Origin: Phytopythium helicoides
Taxonomy: Eukaryota > Oomycota > Peronosporomycetes > Pythiales > Pythiaceae
Assembly: GCA_024867545.1 (NCBI GenBank)
Contig: JANFNE010000004.1
Span: 558,001 to 622,000, forward strand
DNA length: 64,000 nt
Reading direction: 5' to 3'
Shown here one piece after another: positions 53,134 to 64,000 of this stretch (the stretch's first letter is position 1; each line of letters starts with the position of its first letter). The notes beneath the pieces are model-generated. The model was given only the letters and a program-made list of their open reading frames with translations. It ran no database searches and had not been told where the DNA came from. The position numbers were made by a program, and so were the translations under genes.

Positions 53134-56100
53134 TTACAGCGTGTCAAACAGAGCCTGAAGTGCCGATTGACTCGACGATGAACCCACTATGAGCTTCCGC
53201 CTTTCGTTAGCCACCTCTGCGACGAACTCTCTGGTCGCATCTCGGTAGGACCGGAGCAATGAAAAATTGCTCTTGCTGGTTGTTTCTTGCTTTGACATTG
53301 GCGACGCTCTCTTCAATGCCCCGCCATCCAATTGTTCGAGCGCGTCTAACCTCTCGTTCGCATACTGCCAGCACTTGCGAACAAGAACAGCACCGCTACG
53401 GGAACCACTTGATTGACGACGCCCTCCTTCGAGTCCAACAACTTGTGCGACCAATCCATTTGCTGGTGGCTCGTACTCAACAACAGGGACCACAAAATTG
53501 ATGAAGTCCAGCATGAGTTCGGCTTGCGATGCTACTACCGCTTTTGCACGGGCTGTTTCATCTCCTACTCCCCGAAGAGATCCGATACCCTCAATCTCGC
53601 GCACGATTGCATCGATTCCACCACTGAATTCAATCACCACCTGCTGCTCAAATGTAGCGTCGCCACCATACAGTACGTCATTGGCATCGATCGAAAACGC
53701 ACTCGATGTTGAAAGCTTGCACATCGAAGGCAGCTTTCTTTGTCCCCAAAGTGCCAACAGCTGTAATATAGCAAGTTGAACGCGAACCCGAGTTACAGCG
53801 ATGGCGATCGCTTCAGTCACTTGCTGGTTGGAGAGAAGTGCGTCACCAGTCGGGACAATGAGTAGGCGTTCAATAGTAGCTCTGCGAAGCGCTCGAACAA
53901 AGTAGAATGCGTCGTCATCCGTCAGCGATGGCGTATAGATGAGCACACTAGTTAGAGATGAGATGACACCCTGGAGCTCCTCCAATGCGCGCTGAAATCC
54001 GTATAGTCCACCACTCTCCCCCAACTTGCGTTTGGCGCTGTCCCGATCGAGAAGCAGCTAAGACATCATTTTCAAGACTCAATTCCGCAAGTGCCACGAT
54101 TGCAGCCTTGGCTGCTGCGTCCAGCTGGGGCAAACAACCCGTCATAAGAGCAACATTTGCTGTTTGTACGAGCAGCTCAATCCGCACGAGCCACGGCTGC
54201 TTCTGATTTTCGAGATTCTGGACAAACGGCGCCACGGTAGATACCATCGCGCTTGATGGAACAGCAATAGACGGGATTGTAATGTGAGCGAATGCGAGGC
54301 ACGACTTGATCAGTTCCCGCAACTTTCCACTGCGTCTCGATGGACTTCGCTGCGAGTCAAAATGCACATTCACTGCCAATGACAAAACTCGACTCACAAG
54401 TGTTGCTTGCACCCGCTCCAGTTTGTAGAACGCTCGCCGACAGTCAACAAACAATTCAAGAAGTGCGCTTTGCTCGTGCTCTCTCGCACGTTGGCCATCA
54501 TCCGCAGTGGGTGTGTCCGAGACTGACCCCAGCCGAGAAATGAAGGCACAGATGTCACGGGCTGCGTCCTCGCGACCTGCACGAGTTGCGTGAAGCGAGT
54601 CAAGGGAATCGTGAATGCGACAGCAGAGAACAAACAACGTGTGGGCGATCACAGCTTCTGGTCCCACCACAGCCAATCGCTGATGCTGCACAGAATCTGC
54701 TAATTTGGCATCTGCGTTGCGCACAAAGGCCCGAAGCACCTGGCGAGCCACACCGACGCTTGCATCTCGACCAAACATTCCAAGCAGTGAAAGGAATTCA
54801 CTCGAGGGAACAATCTTCCGAAAGAAAGCAAATCGTCGCTGTGCACCCACGACAACATTCTCAATAAGCGCTCCAAGTAAGTTGAAAGTGCGTGGGGTGA
54901 GCTCCTGCTGGGTTGCGGCGTTCACGTGGCGTACGGCATCACGTAACAACAACAGCGCCTCTCGGGGTGAATAGTGAACAACCACGAGCTTCATCGTCGC
55001 TGCCGCGCATTCCATGTACATCTCAAGCTGGCGCTCAGCGCCAACGATGCGGTCACTTTTAGTGGTCACACAATCCCACAACTCGTTCAAAAAAGCCAGG
55101 CGTTGCTGAAGCTGCCAGCTGCGATAATTGGCATCGCTGTTGTCGTCTTCCCCTCCCAGGAGAGCTGCGCAATTACTCAACTGCAGGGCAAGCACACTGT
55201 ACAAGTGGCCATGAGAGTACGCTGGTGATGCACGTGAGCTCCTGATGAGTTCAAGAACGCGTGACGGATTGTCGCCGTAACATTCTTCGGCATCGAAACG
55301 CTCGAGAAGGTGAGAGAGCACCATGGCACATTGTGAAAAGCGACCAAATTGATCTGCGAGTTGTTCGAATGCCTCGCGCTTAGCACTTCGTGGCGGATTC
55401 CCATGTAGTAGCATAGATAGTGCAGCGGCCGGGGAACATTCCGAAGCGTTGACCGCAGCGCAATGCATGAGCCACTCGATCGCGGGTGACTGGAGTGCGA
55501 GGTAGTCGTCGATCAGCATGTTTTGGGTCGAAAGGTACGTGTCCAGTTGGTTGCGGGTGGACCGGAACTGGTTGAAAATGAAGAAAAAATCGGACAGACT
55601 GCCAACGACGACATCCCCGCCAGTTGCACTAGGATTTGTGATGCTGGAGATACTGTTGCTTGCTGTCAAGAGGTCAGAGCTTGCAAGCGCTAGGTACAAC
55701 CACGCGTACAGCGCCACGAGTGGATCAGCGATACCCCTGAAGTGACCGTAGAGCAGTCAGATGGCAATTGCATCAAACCGGTAGTACTCATGGTCCTTAC
55801 TTGATCATGTTGGAAATGCGCGCGACGATCTGAGGATATTCCCCATCACACAAGAAGCGGTAGCACCGAAGCAGAGCTATTTCGATGTATCTATCGCTCC
55901 ACACCGGTTAGCACACACAGAAGAGCGGTTGATAGCTTGTAATGATAAATACATACATGCGCGGCAGAAGCTCGCGGATGCACGCGGTCTTGTAAAACCA
56001 GTTGCGGCAGGTTTCTTTTGCGTGCACGTTGACATCACTGGAAGTAAAGTTGTCGGGAAGTGATCGTGGAAGTGGCTGGCCAGATTCATCCTCAGACGCG

Positions 56101-57266
56101 CGGGTCGCGATTCGGTTGAACACAAGCTCCCCAAACGCGTCAAGGGCATCTGATACCAACACGAACACGCAAGGATATAGTTGCGGTGCCGTGGTTGTGT
56201 CTCCCAAAAGCTTGACACACTTGATTGCCAGCCGCAGTGCTAGGACCTTTTGATCTCGACCCCAAGCTGCACGCATCTGGGTCTCCATGCGCTTAACACG
56301 TGCCACATACTCGCGCTGCGACAGCTCCAACGTGCGGTCGCCCCGCGATGATGCAGTGGACCCGCCTCCAGCTCCTTGCTGCTGCTCAAACTGCTTGATC
56401 TCGAGCTCCTCGAGCCGCTCACGCGATTTGCGGAGCACGTCCACGCCATCCACGGCATCAGGAGCGAGCGGCTGCTGCCCACTATTGTTCATCGTGCGAT
56501 TCGAGTCCAGCGAGATCTCGCCTGTAGCATCGTTATCACGCGCAATGTTAGACATTTGCTCGCGACAAACCACAGGTAGAGAGTTCACGCACGCTCAAGG
56601 TCTCCGGTCTCAAGCATGCTCTGAAGTTTGACGCCATCGCTCGTCAGCACCACCACGAATCACGCAAGCCAGTACCACCAGCAGGCGACCCACCGCCTTG
56701 ATCTTGAACGTGTGTTCCGCGAACTTGGCCATGACGCGCTCCGTGTGCGCCTTCCACCGCTTGCGGACCGTCGCGAGCCCGTCGTCCAGCGCTCCGGCCG
56801 TGGCCGTCCTCGCCCTCTCTCGCTCGCTCTCGGCCGGCGCACTCGCGCTCAGCACGCCCAGCGGGTCCATGTCTCCATCCCCGAGCACCACGAGCCCCTG
56901 CCTGCCCTCCTGCTTGCTCTCTTTCGGGGCTTCATGCCCCGCGACGTCCGCCGCCTTCTCGCCGCTCGTTCTCGCCAACGGATGCGCCTCCGACGCTGCA
57001 AGTCGCACGAGCGCCGCATCACGCCGCGAGGCAGGCGCCCGACGCTCCCCCACCGCCCAGCACGCCGTCGTTGAGCCGCTGGCGCCCGCCGCCGCCGGCG
57101 CCCCCACCGCCGCCGACCCCATGCGATCTTGGATCTTCTCGCCGAAAGGAAACGTCAGTGAAGCGAGAGAACGACGGCTGGCGACTATGATCATCACGCG
57201 ACGACAGCAGGCGAGGCGACGCCTCGTGATGGCATAGCGCCGCCAGCGCCGGGCGCGCTGCTCCAT
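53134..57266 (-). CDS. VPS35L: VPS35L, retriever complex subunit
   Basis: Scaffold of the retriever complex, which recycles membrane proteins from endosomes with CCC and WASH. An N-terminal exon (to about 56620) is Ala/Glu-rich and holds MDPLGVLSA. The next exon (about 56588-55958) has [37 protein letters not shown] and [19 protein letters not shown] small exon near 55900-55805 reads ALLRCYRFL. The large exon (to about 54050) starts [19 protein letters not shown] and contains [13 protein letters not shown] and [19 protein letters not shown]. The last part has [15 protein letters not shown] and [16 protein letters not shown]. The order follows VPS35L throughout. One frame change near 54040 is unexplained. 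The start is uncertain (57266 or 57122). Confidence 0.85.
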
Positions 57267-57436
57267 GGCGCTCCGTCTCTGTGGACACAGCGATAGGATC
57301 GGGCCTGGCACTCTACCGCGGCTCAGCCAGCCGCGGATCGCGCTATCACGCGTTGAGTCCTCAGCGTGGACGGACCACGACGCGTCCAGCAGTCACTTGC
57401 CAATCCCAGGAGCTCCAGAGACCACGGCAGAGCACC

Positions 57437-58489
57437 ATGCGGCAGCATATTGCGGTAGAGGACGTGCGCGCGTTCGTGCGAGCCACGCGGACGGTGAGCC
57501 CGGCTGCTGAAGGATTGGACACCAGCGGACTCGAGTTTGGCGGCGGCGTGCCCGTCGCGCCACCGCAAGTACTCGTGCTGCCTGATGGCGTCAGGTGGCT
57601 CGAGCCAAACGCAGGATCGAGGATGTACGTGCGACCGGCCTTCCATGTGCTGTGGATGCTGGCGGCGGCGTTCCTGGAGCAGCAGCGCGCGGTGGTCGTC
57701 ACGGGCGCCTCGGGCACGGGAAAATCGGCGTTCTTGAGCTTCGTGCTGCACCACGAGCTCTCGCGAAGCGACCCGCCGGTTGTTGTGCTCGACGTTCCTG
57801 GGCTCTACTGCCGCGTCGGAGCTGGCGGCGTCGTGGAAGAAGGCACTCGAGACCAGAGCTTTGCTGACGACCTGCGCGACACCAAGACGCTCTACATGTG
57901 CGATGCCTCGACGTTTAGTCCTCAGAGTGTCGCAGCACGTACGCTGGTGACGGCAGCCCCACTTGGTCGATGCTTCCAGTCACTCAACGACCCCGTGACT
58001 TTTGTTATGCCACTGTGGACGACGGCCGAGCTCGAGACCTGCCGTGCTTCGTGCTTTCCCAACCTCTCGCGAGACCACCTCGTGGAGCTCGTGCACCTCT
58101 GGGGCGGCACCGCTCGATGGACGCTTGGCACGCCCATTGATGCATCCAAGATGCAGTTCAAGCACTCCACAGACCAGCTCCAACTGGAAACAGCCGTTCA
58201 ACTAGTCCTTGAGCGGGGGATTGCCAAAGATGATTTGGTGGACGCCGGAAGGTACTCAGTGGACGCCCATCAACTCGTCCACATGGACGTCGGAGCAGAC
58301 AACCTTTTTAAGCTTGAGAGCGTGCAGCTGTGTAGTCGCACCGCGGCCTCGCTGATTCTCCAGCACCGCTCGCGCGCCGACGTTTTGACGGCACTGGAAC
58401 AGTTTGGCCGAAACAACCCGGACACAGTAGGCGAAGCTTTCCAACGCCAGGTGCGCCAGGAGCTCGACAGCCGCGAGGCGTTCAAGTAA
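57437..58489 (+). CDS. P-loop ATPase of the Crinkler/RHS type
   Basis: The start at 57437 (MRQHIAVEDVRAFVRATR) is preferred; an in-frame ATG at 57281 adds Arg/Ser-rich sequence. A Walker A motif (VVTGASGTGKSAFLSFVLHH) is followed by VVVLDVPGLYC and TLYMCDASTF (Walker-B-like). Then come FVMPLWTTAELETCRASCFP and LVELVHLWGGTARWTL, a W-T..EL..C and W.GG.ARW pattern known from Crinkler/RHS NTPase domains in oomycetes and trypanosomes. A C-terminal helical part follows (350 aa total). There is no LFLAK secretion/translocation module, no signal peptide and no obvious nuclease domain. It may be a solitary intracellular member or part of a decayed effector; not claimed as an effector. Intact frame, convergent with the NRPS. 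Confidence 0.6.
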   Translation: MRQHIAVEDVRAFVRATRTVSPAAEGLDTSGLEFGGGVPVAPPQVLVLPDGVRWLEPNAGSRMYVRPAFHVLWMLAAAFLEQQRAVVVTGASGTGKSAFLSFVLHHELSRSDPPVVVLDVPGLYCRVGAGGVVEEGTRDQSFADDLRDTKTLYMCDASTFSPQSVAARTLVTAAPLGRCFQSLNDPVTFVMPLWTTAELETCRASCFPNLSRDHLVELVHLWGGTARWTLGTPIDASKMQFKHSTDQLQLETAVQLVLERGIAKDDLVDAGRYSVDAHQLVHMDVGADNLFKLESVQLCSRTAASLILQHRSRADVLTALEQFGRNNPDTVGEAFQRQVRQELDSREAFK

Positions 58490-58558
58490 ATCTAGGTGAT
58501 AGCGATGCAGTAGGTTTATCCCGAGATGGGTGACAACACGAATCCTCCTCTGTGTACT

Positions 58559-61500
58559 CTACTTTTCTGTGTCTCCAAATCGCATGCGAATGGCGTGCGC
58601 AAGATCAGTCACGTGCGGACGACGCAGCATTGTCAAATGCGTGGCTCCTGCTATCGTGACACTCTCGACAGCTACTCCATTTTCTCGAAGTGTCACTGCA
58701 TCCACTTCCCACTTTTCGGTCTTGTACACGACCGCATACAGCAGTGGATCTGTGGACGCCGCCGGGTCCTTCATAGGATAGTACGCATCGTCCATGGCGC
58801 AGTGAGATCGGAATTGATCCGCAAGCTGCTGAAAGAGCTCCGCCTCAGTACCGGAAGGCCGCTGCCCACCAAACGTCTCGATAACATACGCTTCTACATC
58901 CGACGTGGAAGAGGCCACATTCTCGAGAACACTGGCATAGAATGGTGCTCCATCTATCAGCGTTAGTGGCCGTAGAGAATGGCCAGCCCGGACGGCAAGT
59001 CGTGCGATTGCATGAGCCACACGGCAGCCAAACGAAAAACCACCGAGCGCGTACGGACCATTTGGCTGGATCACACGGATTTCCGACCAGTACTTGCTTG
59101 CCAACGCCTCCACATTGTCGACAGCATTGCCAGGATCGTTGATTGTCGCTTGGACGCCGACGACACGGAACGGAAGCAAACTTGCAAGCTCCCGGAACTT
59201 CCACACCGTGCCATCAGCGCAATGAACGAGAAAAAGAGTTGTCGACTGGTTTGAAACCGAAGAAACATTGAGCGGGACGAGTGGTCGCGAAGTCAGAGAC
59301 GCCAAATCTGTACTTGTGGATACCCGTGCAGCCATATCGTCCACGCTCGTTGACGTGAAAAACACATCCAGGGTCAGTGCCAAGCCACGCGCGCGGGCGA
59401 TCGAAATTGCACGAATTGCAGCAAGCGAATCCCCACCGAGGTCGAAGAACGACTTGTGTCGCCACGGTCCATTTGCATCTACAGCGTCGAGGTTGAGTAC
59501 TTGCTGCCAGACAGGGATAAGCATCTCGCGGGTTACTCTTACAGTCAGACATTCGTCTGCAGACGCCCGTTGTACTTTTAAGTTTTGGTCGAACACTCCA
59601 CTATTTGCTTGGTCAAGCAATGTCCGAGTGTCTAGCTTTCCATTTGGCGTCCGTGGCCAATCCTGAACTCTGTGAATATCTTGTGGGACCATATGAAGCG
59701 GCAAACGCGATCGCAGGAAAGATACAATCTCGTCCACTCCATGACTACCAAAATCTTCCCGAAGAATAACAAAAGCTACGAGTCGTGGACTGCGTAAATG
59801 CTTGATGATTGCAGGAGTTAGAACACGTACCTCCGCATCCACAACCTGCGAGTGACTCAGCAGCACATTTCGTACTTCGTTGAGCTCAACTCTTTGTCCA
59901 TGAATTTTAACCTGCGCGTCGACCCGACCAATGAATTCAAGAGTTCCATCCGGAAGCCAGCGCACCACATCGCCTGTTCGGTACCAGCGCGTCTCTGGAT
60001 CATCCATGATCGGACGCAGCAGTTCTATAATATTTGGGTGATCAAAAGCAGCCTTCGTTAACGCCGGACGCTTCCAGTATCCATCCATTGACACGCCAGG
60101 TCCACCCAGAAACAACTCCCCACACACATTTGGCGGTACAAGTCGACCCCACTCGTCCAAAACCAGCACGCGCCGGCCCCAAATCGGTCGACCAATCGGC
60201 ACTGTATTCACAAGCGCATCACTTTCCGAGGAGGGCAAGCGAAGAAACGTTGACGTTACTGAGGCTTCCGTTGGTCCATATTCGTTGATGAGGCAAGTTG
60301 TCGTTCCATCATGAATGCGGTAAAATCGGCGAGCTAACTCCATGGGAAAGGCTTCGCCAACAATTACAACATACTTGACGGTTGGCGGAAAGCACCGTCG
60401 ATCGTCGGTGTGATCCAGTAAGGTCGACAAATAAGATGGCACAAACACACAATACGTGACGGCGCGTGGTGGTGGAGCTGAGAGCAGCGAACGGATGTAG
60501 TCAAGGTCGTGGAGCCCGCCATCCCTCGTGATAACAGCAGCACCTCCCACCAGTAACGGCGATAGCAATTGCGTTAGTGAGCCGTCGAGGGTCGTGGATG
60601 TGGATTGCAAGAACACATCTCGTGGACTGACTTTGTAGGCTGCAACAGTCCACCAAAGTGTCGTTAACAGGTTTGAGTGAGAAATGACGACACCTTTGGG
60701 AGACCCCGTGGACTGCATGGAACGAATGAACCGCGTTAAATATCGCATCTAGCAGTTCTTCAGTCTCAGCAATTACGTACCCCTGATGTGTACAAGATGT
60801 ATGCTGGTGGGTCTGGGTGGTTATCAACGCAACAATCGTCGACGCACCCATCTTCCTGAAGTGGAAGGTCTTCATAGACCAAAATCTGGACGGATGATGT
60901 TAGCAACTCACTCAATCGAGATTGGTGGCTACGTAGAGTTACAACTGCGTGCAGCTTCGCATCCGCGATCATATAACGTATCCGCTCCGGTGGAAATAAC
61001 GCATCAAGAGGAACAAAGACGGCACGAGAGCGCATGGCTCCAATGACAGAGGCAGCATTTAGAAGCCCCCGCGGCTGGAAGATACCTACACGAAGCCGTC
61101 CACCACCTCCGATTCGACTAACTGCACGGTAAACACGTCCACTCTCGCGCCAAAGAGTTGAATAAGTCCAGCTCTCACTTTCAAAGTGAAGAGCCCAGTT
61201 GTCAGGAGTTTTTCTTACCTGGGTGTGTAGGCACTCATCGATAAATGAAGTAGTATGGATTGAGTCGGATCCATCTTCATTTGGTGGAGCTCCCCACTTG
61301 CTGATGATGAGTCTTTGCTCGTCGATAGGGATCATTGAAATACAATTGAGTGGCTTGTTGGGATCTTGCGTTAGTTGAACGAGTAGTTCGCTGTAGTAGT
61401 GTGCAAATCTTTCGACAGCTTCACGAGAAAACTTTGCCATGGAAAATTCCAACTCACCCTCGAGCGTAAGGCTTTGGGTCGAAGAGTGCCTCGTTCGCAT

Positions 61501-63129
61501 GGTTAACATCAAATCAAATTTTGCAGCAGAGTGAGGTAGCTCGACATCATTTCCGAAATGTAAAGTTGAGTCGTTGTCTTTTGAATCGGCCGTTTCCAGT
61601 GCAAACATGACCTGGAAGTGCCCCGCGTCATTGCTTGACGAAGAACCAGAGCGACGAAGGCGTTCGAGGATGACATGAAAAGGCACATCTACATGTGCGA
61701 AAGCGCCTAGTACGACGCCACGGACTACTTCAAGCAGATCCATGAATGAATTGGCTTGGCTCTTGTTCTTTTTCGGCTGGATGCGCAGTGGAAGCGTATT
61801 TACAAAGTAGCCGACGACCTGTTGTAGCTCTTCGCGATCACGGATTGACACCGGTGAGCCAATTGTGATATCTGGCTGCGCACTACCTGCAAGACGAGCG
61901 AGAAGTTCGTAGAAAACTGCGAGAAGTCCCATGAAAAGAGTGCAACCACTTGATCGACACAGGGAAACCATGCGCTCGACCGCTTGATAAGGGGCTTGGA
62001 AAGTAACCACGTCGGCTCCTTTGACACTTACTGGTAGAAGTTTCTCAAATGGGAGGTTAAGGCTATACGCCTCTCCGCCCGAAGCGAGTTGAGCAGTCCA
62101 GTATTGAATAGATGGATCCAACAAGCCTGAGTCCACTCGCTCCCGTTGCCAAACGGCATAGTCGCGATATTGCACTACTGGACCCGGCGCCGTTGGAATA
62201 GCTGCTCGTTCGTTTACTACATCCTTGGAGGCTAGCGATGTGTAAGCGTGCGTCAGATCACGCCAAACAATTGCGCTCGACACACTATCTGTCGCGATGT
62301 GGTGGATGACAGTCACAAGTGTCCAGTCTGATCCTTCTTTCTCCGATCCCTCATCGATGGAGATTGCCACCACTCGAATGGGTAACTCGTTTGCAAGATT
62401 GAATGGCGTTGATGCGATATTTGATGCAACAAAATCGGCTAACGTGTGGTCATCTTGGAACTTGCAGACTTCTTCGACCCAGGTAGTTGTGCTGAGCACA
62501 CTGCTAGCAGATGCGGTGACGGATTCGCAAGCGACCAGTCTCTGGAACGCCTCACCAGTAATCGGGTCAAATCCAAATAGCATTCGAAGTCCCTCGTGCT
62601 TCACTAGAAGAGCATCCACTGCTGCTGTGAGTGCTCTGATATTCAGACGCAACGAACTCGGCATACGAACGGCTCGGACGACGTTGTACGCCGCACTTTC
62701 AGGCTGCATATGCTGCAGCGCAAGCATTTGCTGCTGTGCATACGAGAGCGGATAGTGGCCTTGATCACTGTGGTAAAGGTGGTCACTTAGTCCCGGCACG
62801 AGGTTGAGCGCCAGGGTCTCCTGTCGTCTGCGTAGCACCACCTCCGCCTTTTCCACCGCTCGCTTCAACACATCCAATCGCTTCAACTTGATCGTAACTC
62901 GCCTTCTCTCTCCATATTCTCTACCAGCAAAACCATGTTTCTCGTCGATCGAGGAGCCAAGTAGTCTGTCGACCCACCCAACAACGTCTTCTATACTCTC
63001 TGCATCCAACATTTGTCCAAGCGAGAACTCCGGAGCTTCAAGACTCGTGACTGGCCCATCGCTTATGCTGCTGGTCGACCGAGAGCTGAAGCTGCCTCCA
63101 GCCGCGTCGTCCGCGTGCCCCGCGACCAT
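58559..63129 (-). CDS. Single-module nonribosomal peptide synthetase, C-A-T-TE
   Basis: Two exons, 63129-60781 and 60712-58559, joined in phase 0 by a 69-nt GTACGT...ATGCAG intron, give 1,500 aa. The start at 63129 (MVAGHADDAAGG) is preferred over 63282. Order: condensation domain (about 126-560) with YPLSYAQQQMLALQ and HHIATDS; adenylation domain (about 630-1145) with YILYTSG-STGSPKG split by the intron, NEYGPTEAS, YRTGDVV, GRVDAQVKIHGQRVEL and PRTPNGKLD; thiolation domain with FFDLGGDSLAAI (phosphopantetheine Ser, about 1208); thioesterase with GGFSFGCRVAHA (GxSxG, about 1346) and GATHLTML (His, about 1473). A complete machine for activating one amino acid, joining it to an upstream acyl or amino donor, and release. 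The product is unknown. No partner gene lies nearby. Confidence 0.92.
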
Positions 63130-63427
63130 GGAAAGTTCCACAGCGGCGGCCTGGGGGCAGTGGCGGATGACTACACGCGGGCAATTGTCGATTGTCGAGG
63201 AGCTCCGCTGACGTACGCACCAAAAGTAACGGTCGCGCATTATCAGCCAATGAAAAACTGGCCTTACCTTATAAATCGCCAATCAGAGCGCGCTTCTCAA
63301 CCCTCCCTCTCGATTCGCTAAAATTCAAACCACATTTCAACCAATCAACGACCACAAAACTGCGCGCCACCGCCCCCAAAGAGCCAAAGCCGACACCACC
63401 ACCAAGCGCCGACCGCCAAGTGCCGCC
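63130..63427. promoter_or_regulatory. Shared divergent promoter region, NRPS / FG nucleoporin
   Basis: 298 bp between opposed start codons. Three CCAAT boxes in the plus orientation lie at 63247-63251, 63279-63283 and 63341-63345. A TATAAAT-like string lies near 63270. Probably drives the nucleoporin mainly. Confidence 0.45.
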
Positions 63428-64000
63428 ATGTTCGGCGCCTCCACCGCCGCCCCCGCGGCCTCCGGCGGCTTCAGCTTCGGCGCAGGGAGCTCCGCGGCCC
63501 CAACGGCATCTTCAGGCTTCAATTTCGGCTCCAGCGCGGCCCCCGCGGCCTCCGGAGGCTTCAATTTCGGCGCAAACGCCGCTCCCACGGGCTCCACGAG
63601 CTCCACGGGCTTTGGCTTCGGGACGACCGCGACGTCGACCGCTCCTGCGGCCTCGACTGGCTTTGGGTTCGGAGCGTCCGCGACGGCGGCTGCGCCTGCG
63701 GCTGGGACGTCGTCTTTCAACTTTGGAGCGCCAGCTGCGGGAGCTACAGCCGCGGCGCCGGCAGCTTCTGGAGGATTTAGCTTCGGCGGAACAACGGCGG
63801 CGCCGGCGGCAACGTCGAGCTTTGGCACCGGATCGAGCTTTAGCTTTGGCGGAGCTGCGACTGGATCAGCCTCGCCCAAGCCCTCGCTGTTTGGACAAAC
63901 CACGACGCCGGCCACAGGAACTACCGGCGGCTCGTCGCTATTTGGAGGCTTCGGGACGACGGCCAAGCCCGCAGGAACAGGCTTTGGGGGATTTGGCACT
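63428..64000 (+). CDS. FG-repeat nucleoporin, 3' end outside window
   Basis: ATG at 63428; the frame is open to the window end (191 codons). The protein is almost wholly FG repeats in Ala/Thr/Ser/Gly spacers: MFGAST, GGFSFGAG, SGFNFGSS, GGFNFGAN, TGFGFGTT, TGFGFGAS, SSFNFGAP, GGFSFGG, SSFSFGG, SLFGQ, SLFGGFGTT and GFGGFGT. Such regions line the nuclear pore channel and bind transport receptors. The mix of FxFG and GFGGFG recalls Nup54 or Nup62 N-termini; the structured C-terminus that would decide lies beyond 64000. The opposite strand is also open only because of the repetitive GC-rich sequence. Confidence 0.85.
   Translation, partial: MFGASTAAPAASGGFSFGAGSSAAPTASSGFNFGSSAAPAASGGFNFGANAAPTGSTSSTGFGFGTTATSTAPAASTGFGFGASATAAAPAAGTSSFNFGAPAAGATAAAPAASGGFSFGGTTAAPAATSSFGTGSSFSFGGAATGSASPKPSLFGQTTTPATGTTGGSSLFGGFGTTAKPAGTGFGGFGT

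Noticed and set aside
63337..63999. 220-codon minus-strand frame of Pro/Ala/Val repeats
   Set aside because: Mirror of the FG-repeat nucleoporin; the plus-strand reading gives a recognisable protein.

Overview
This window reads as oomycete nuclear DNA of the Pythium/Globisporangium or Phytophthora kind. The genes are compact, lie on both strands and are 70-200 bp apart, with short GT-AG introns of about 50-80 nt. The content also fits: a cluster of secreted plant-cell-wall pectin lyases, a P-loop ATPase of the Crinkler/RHS type, a diaminopimelate-pathway reductase fused to an aminotransferase, and a DUF7869-type transposable element common in oomycetes. No RXLR or LFLAK effector, virus, CRISPR array, rRNA or tRNA was recognised. 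Exons given to the base were read from splice sites by eye; those called approximate were not resolved.

Layout. 0-4 kb: a COA1-like mitochondrial protein and two unrecognised genes sharing a divergent start region. 4-10 kb: three pectin lyase loci, all on the minus strand (a single-domain enzyme, a tandem two-domain enzyme, and a fragment copied from the second domain). 10-15 kb: MED6, a membrane-anchored LEA-like repeat protein with frameshifts, a DXD glycosyltransferase, and an 86-aa SF3B5 in three exons. 15-21.8 kb: a gene-poor block dense in ACGGTAC/GTACCGT words, holding one unrecognised gene. 21.8-24.1 kb: a DUF7869 element with a candidate 13-bp terminal inverted repeat. 24-28 kb: a DYRK kinase and a MEP50/WDR77-like WD40 protein, convergent. 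28-32 kb: two more copies of the glycosyltransferase, one broken. 32-37.4 kb: aminotransferase-DapB fusion, GDP-L-fucose synthase, secreted glutathione peroxidase.

37.7-41.4 kb: a WD-repeat/coiled-coil/RING gene with many one-base frameshifts. 41.4-49.5 kb: a coiled-coil protein, HIS6, CSN8, prolyl oligopeptidase and an RBBP5/SWD1-like COMPASS subunit. 49.9-53 kb: a damaged cyclic-nucleotide-binding protein and a 171-bp inverted repeat whose two arms each encode the same 33-aa lysine-rich peptide. 53-57.3 kb: VPS35L (retriever). 57.4-58.5 kb: the Crinkler/RHS-like ATPase. 58.6-63.1 kb: a complete one-module nonribosomal peptide synthetase (C-A-T-TE). It is divergent from the start of an FG nucleoporin that runs off the window.

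Most genes are unrelated housekeeping functions placed side by side. The accessory content is the pectin lyases, the glycosyltransferase family, the transposon, the ATPase, the 33-aa peptide pair and the NRPS. Single-base frameshifts recur in several conserved genes, so part of the apparent breakage may be sequencing error rather than gene decay.
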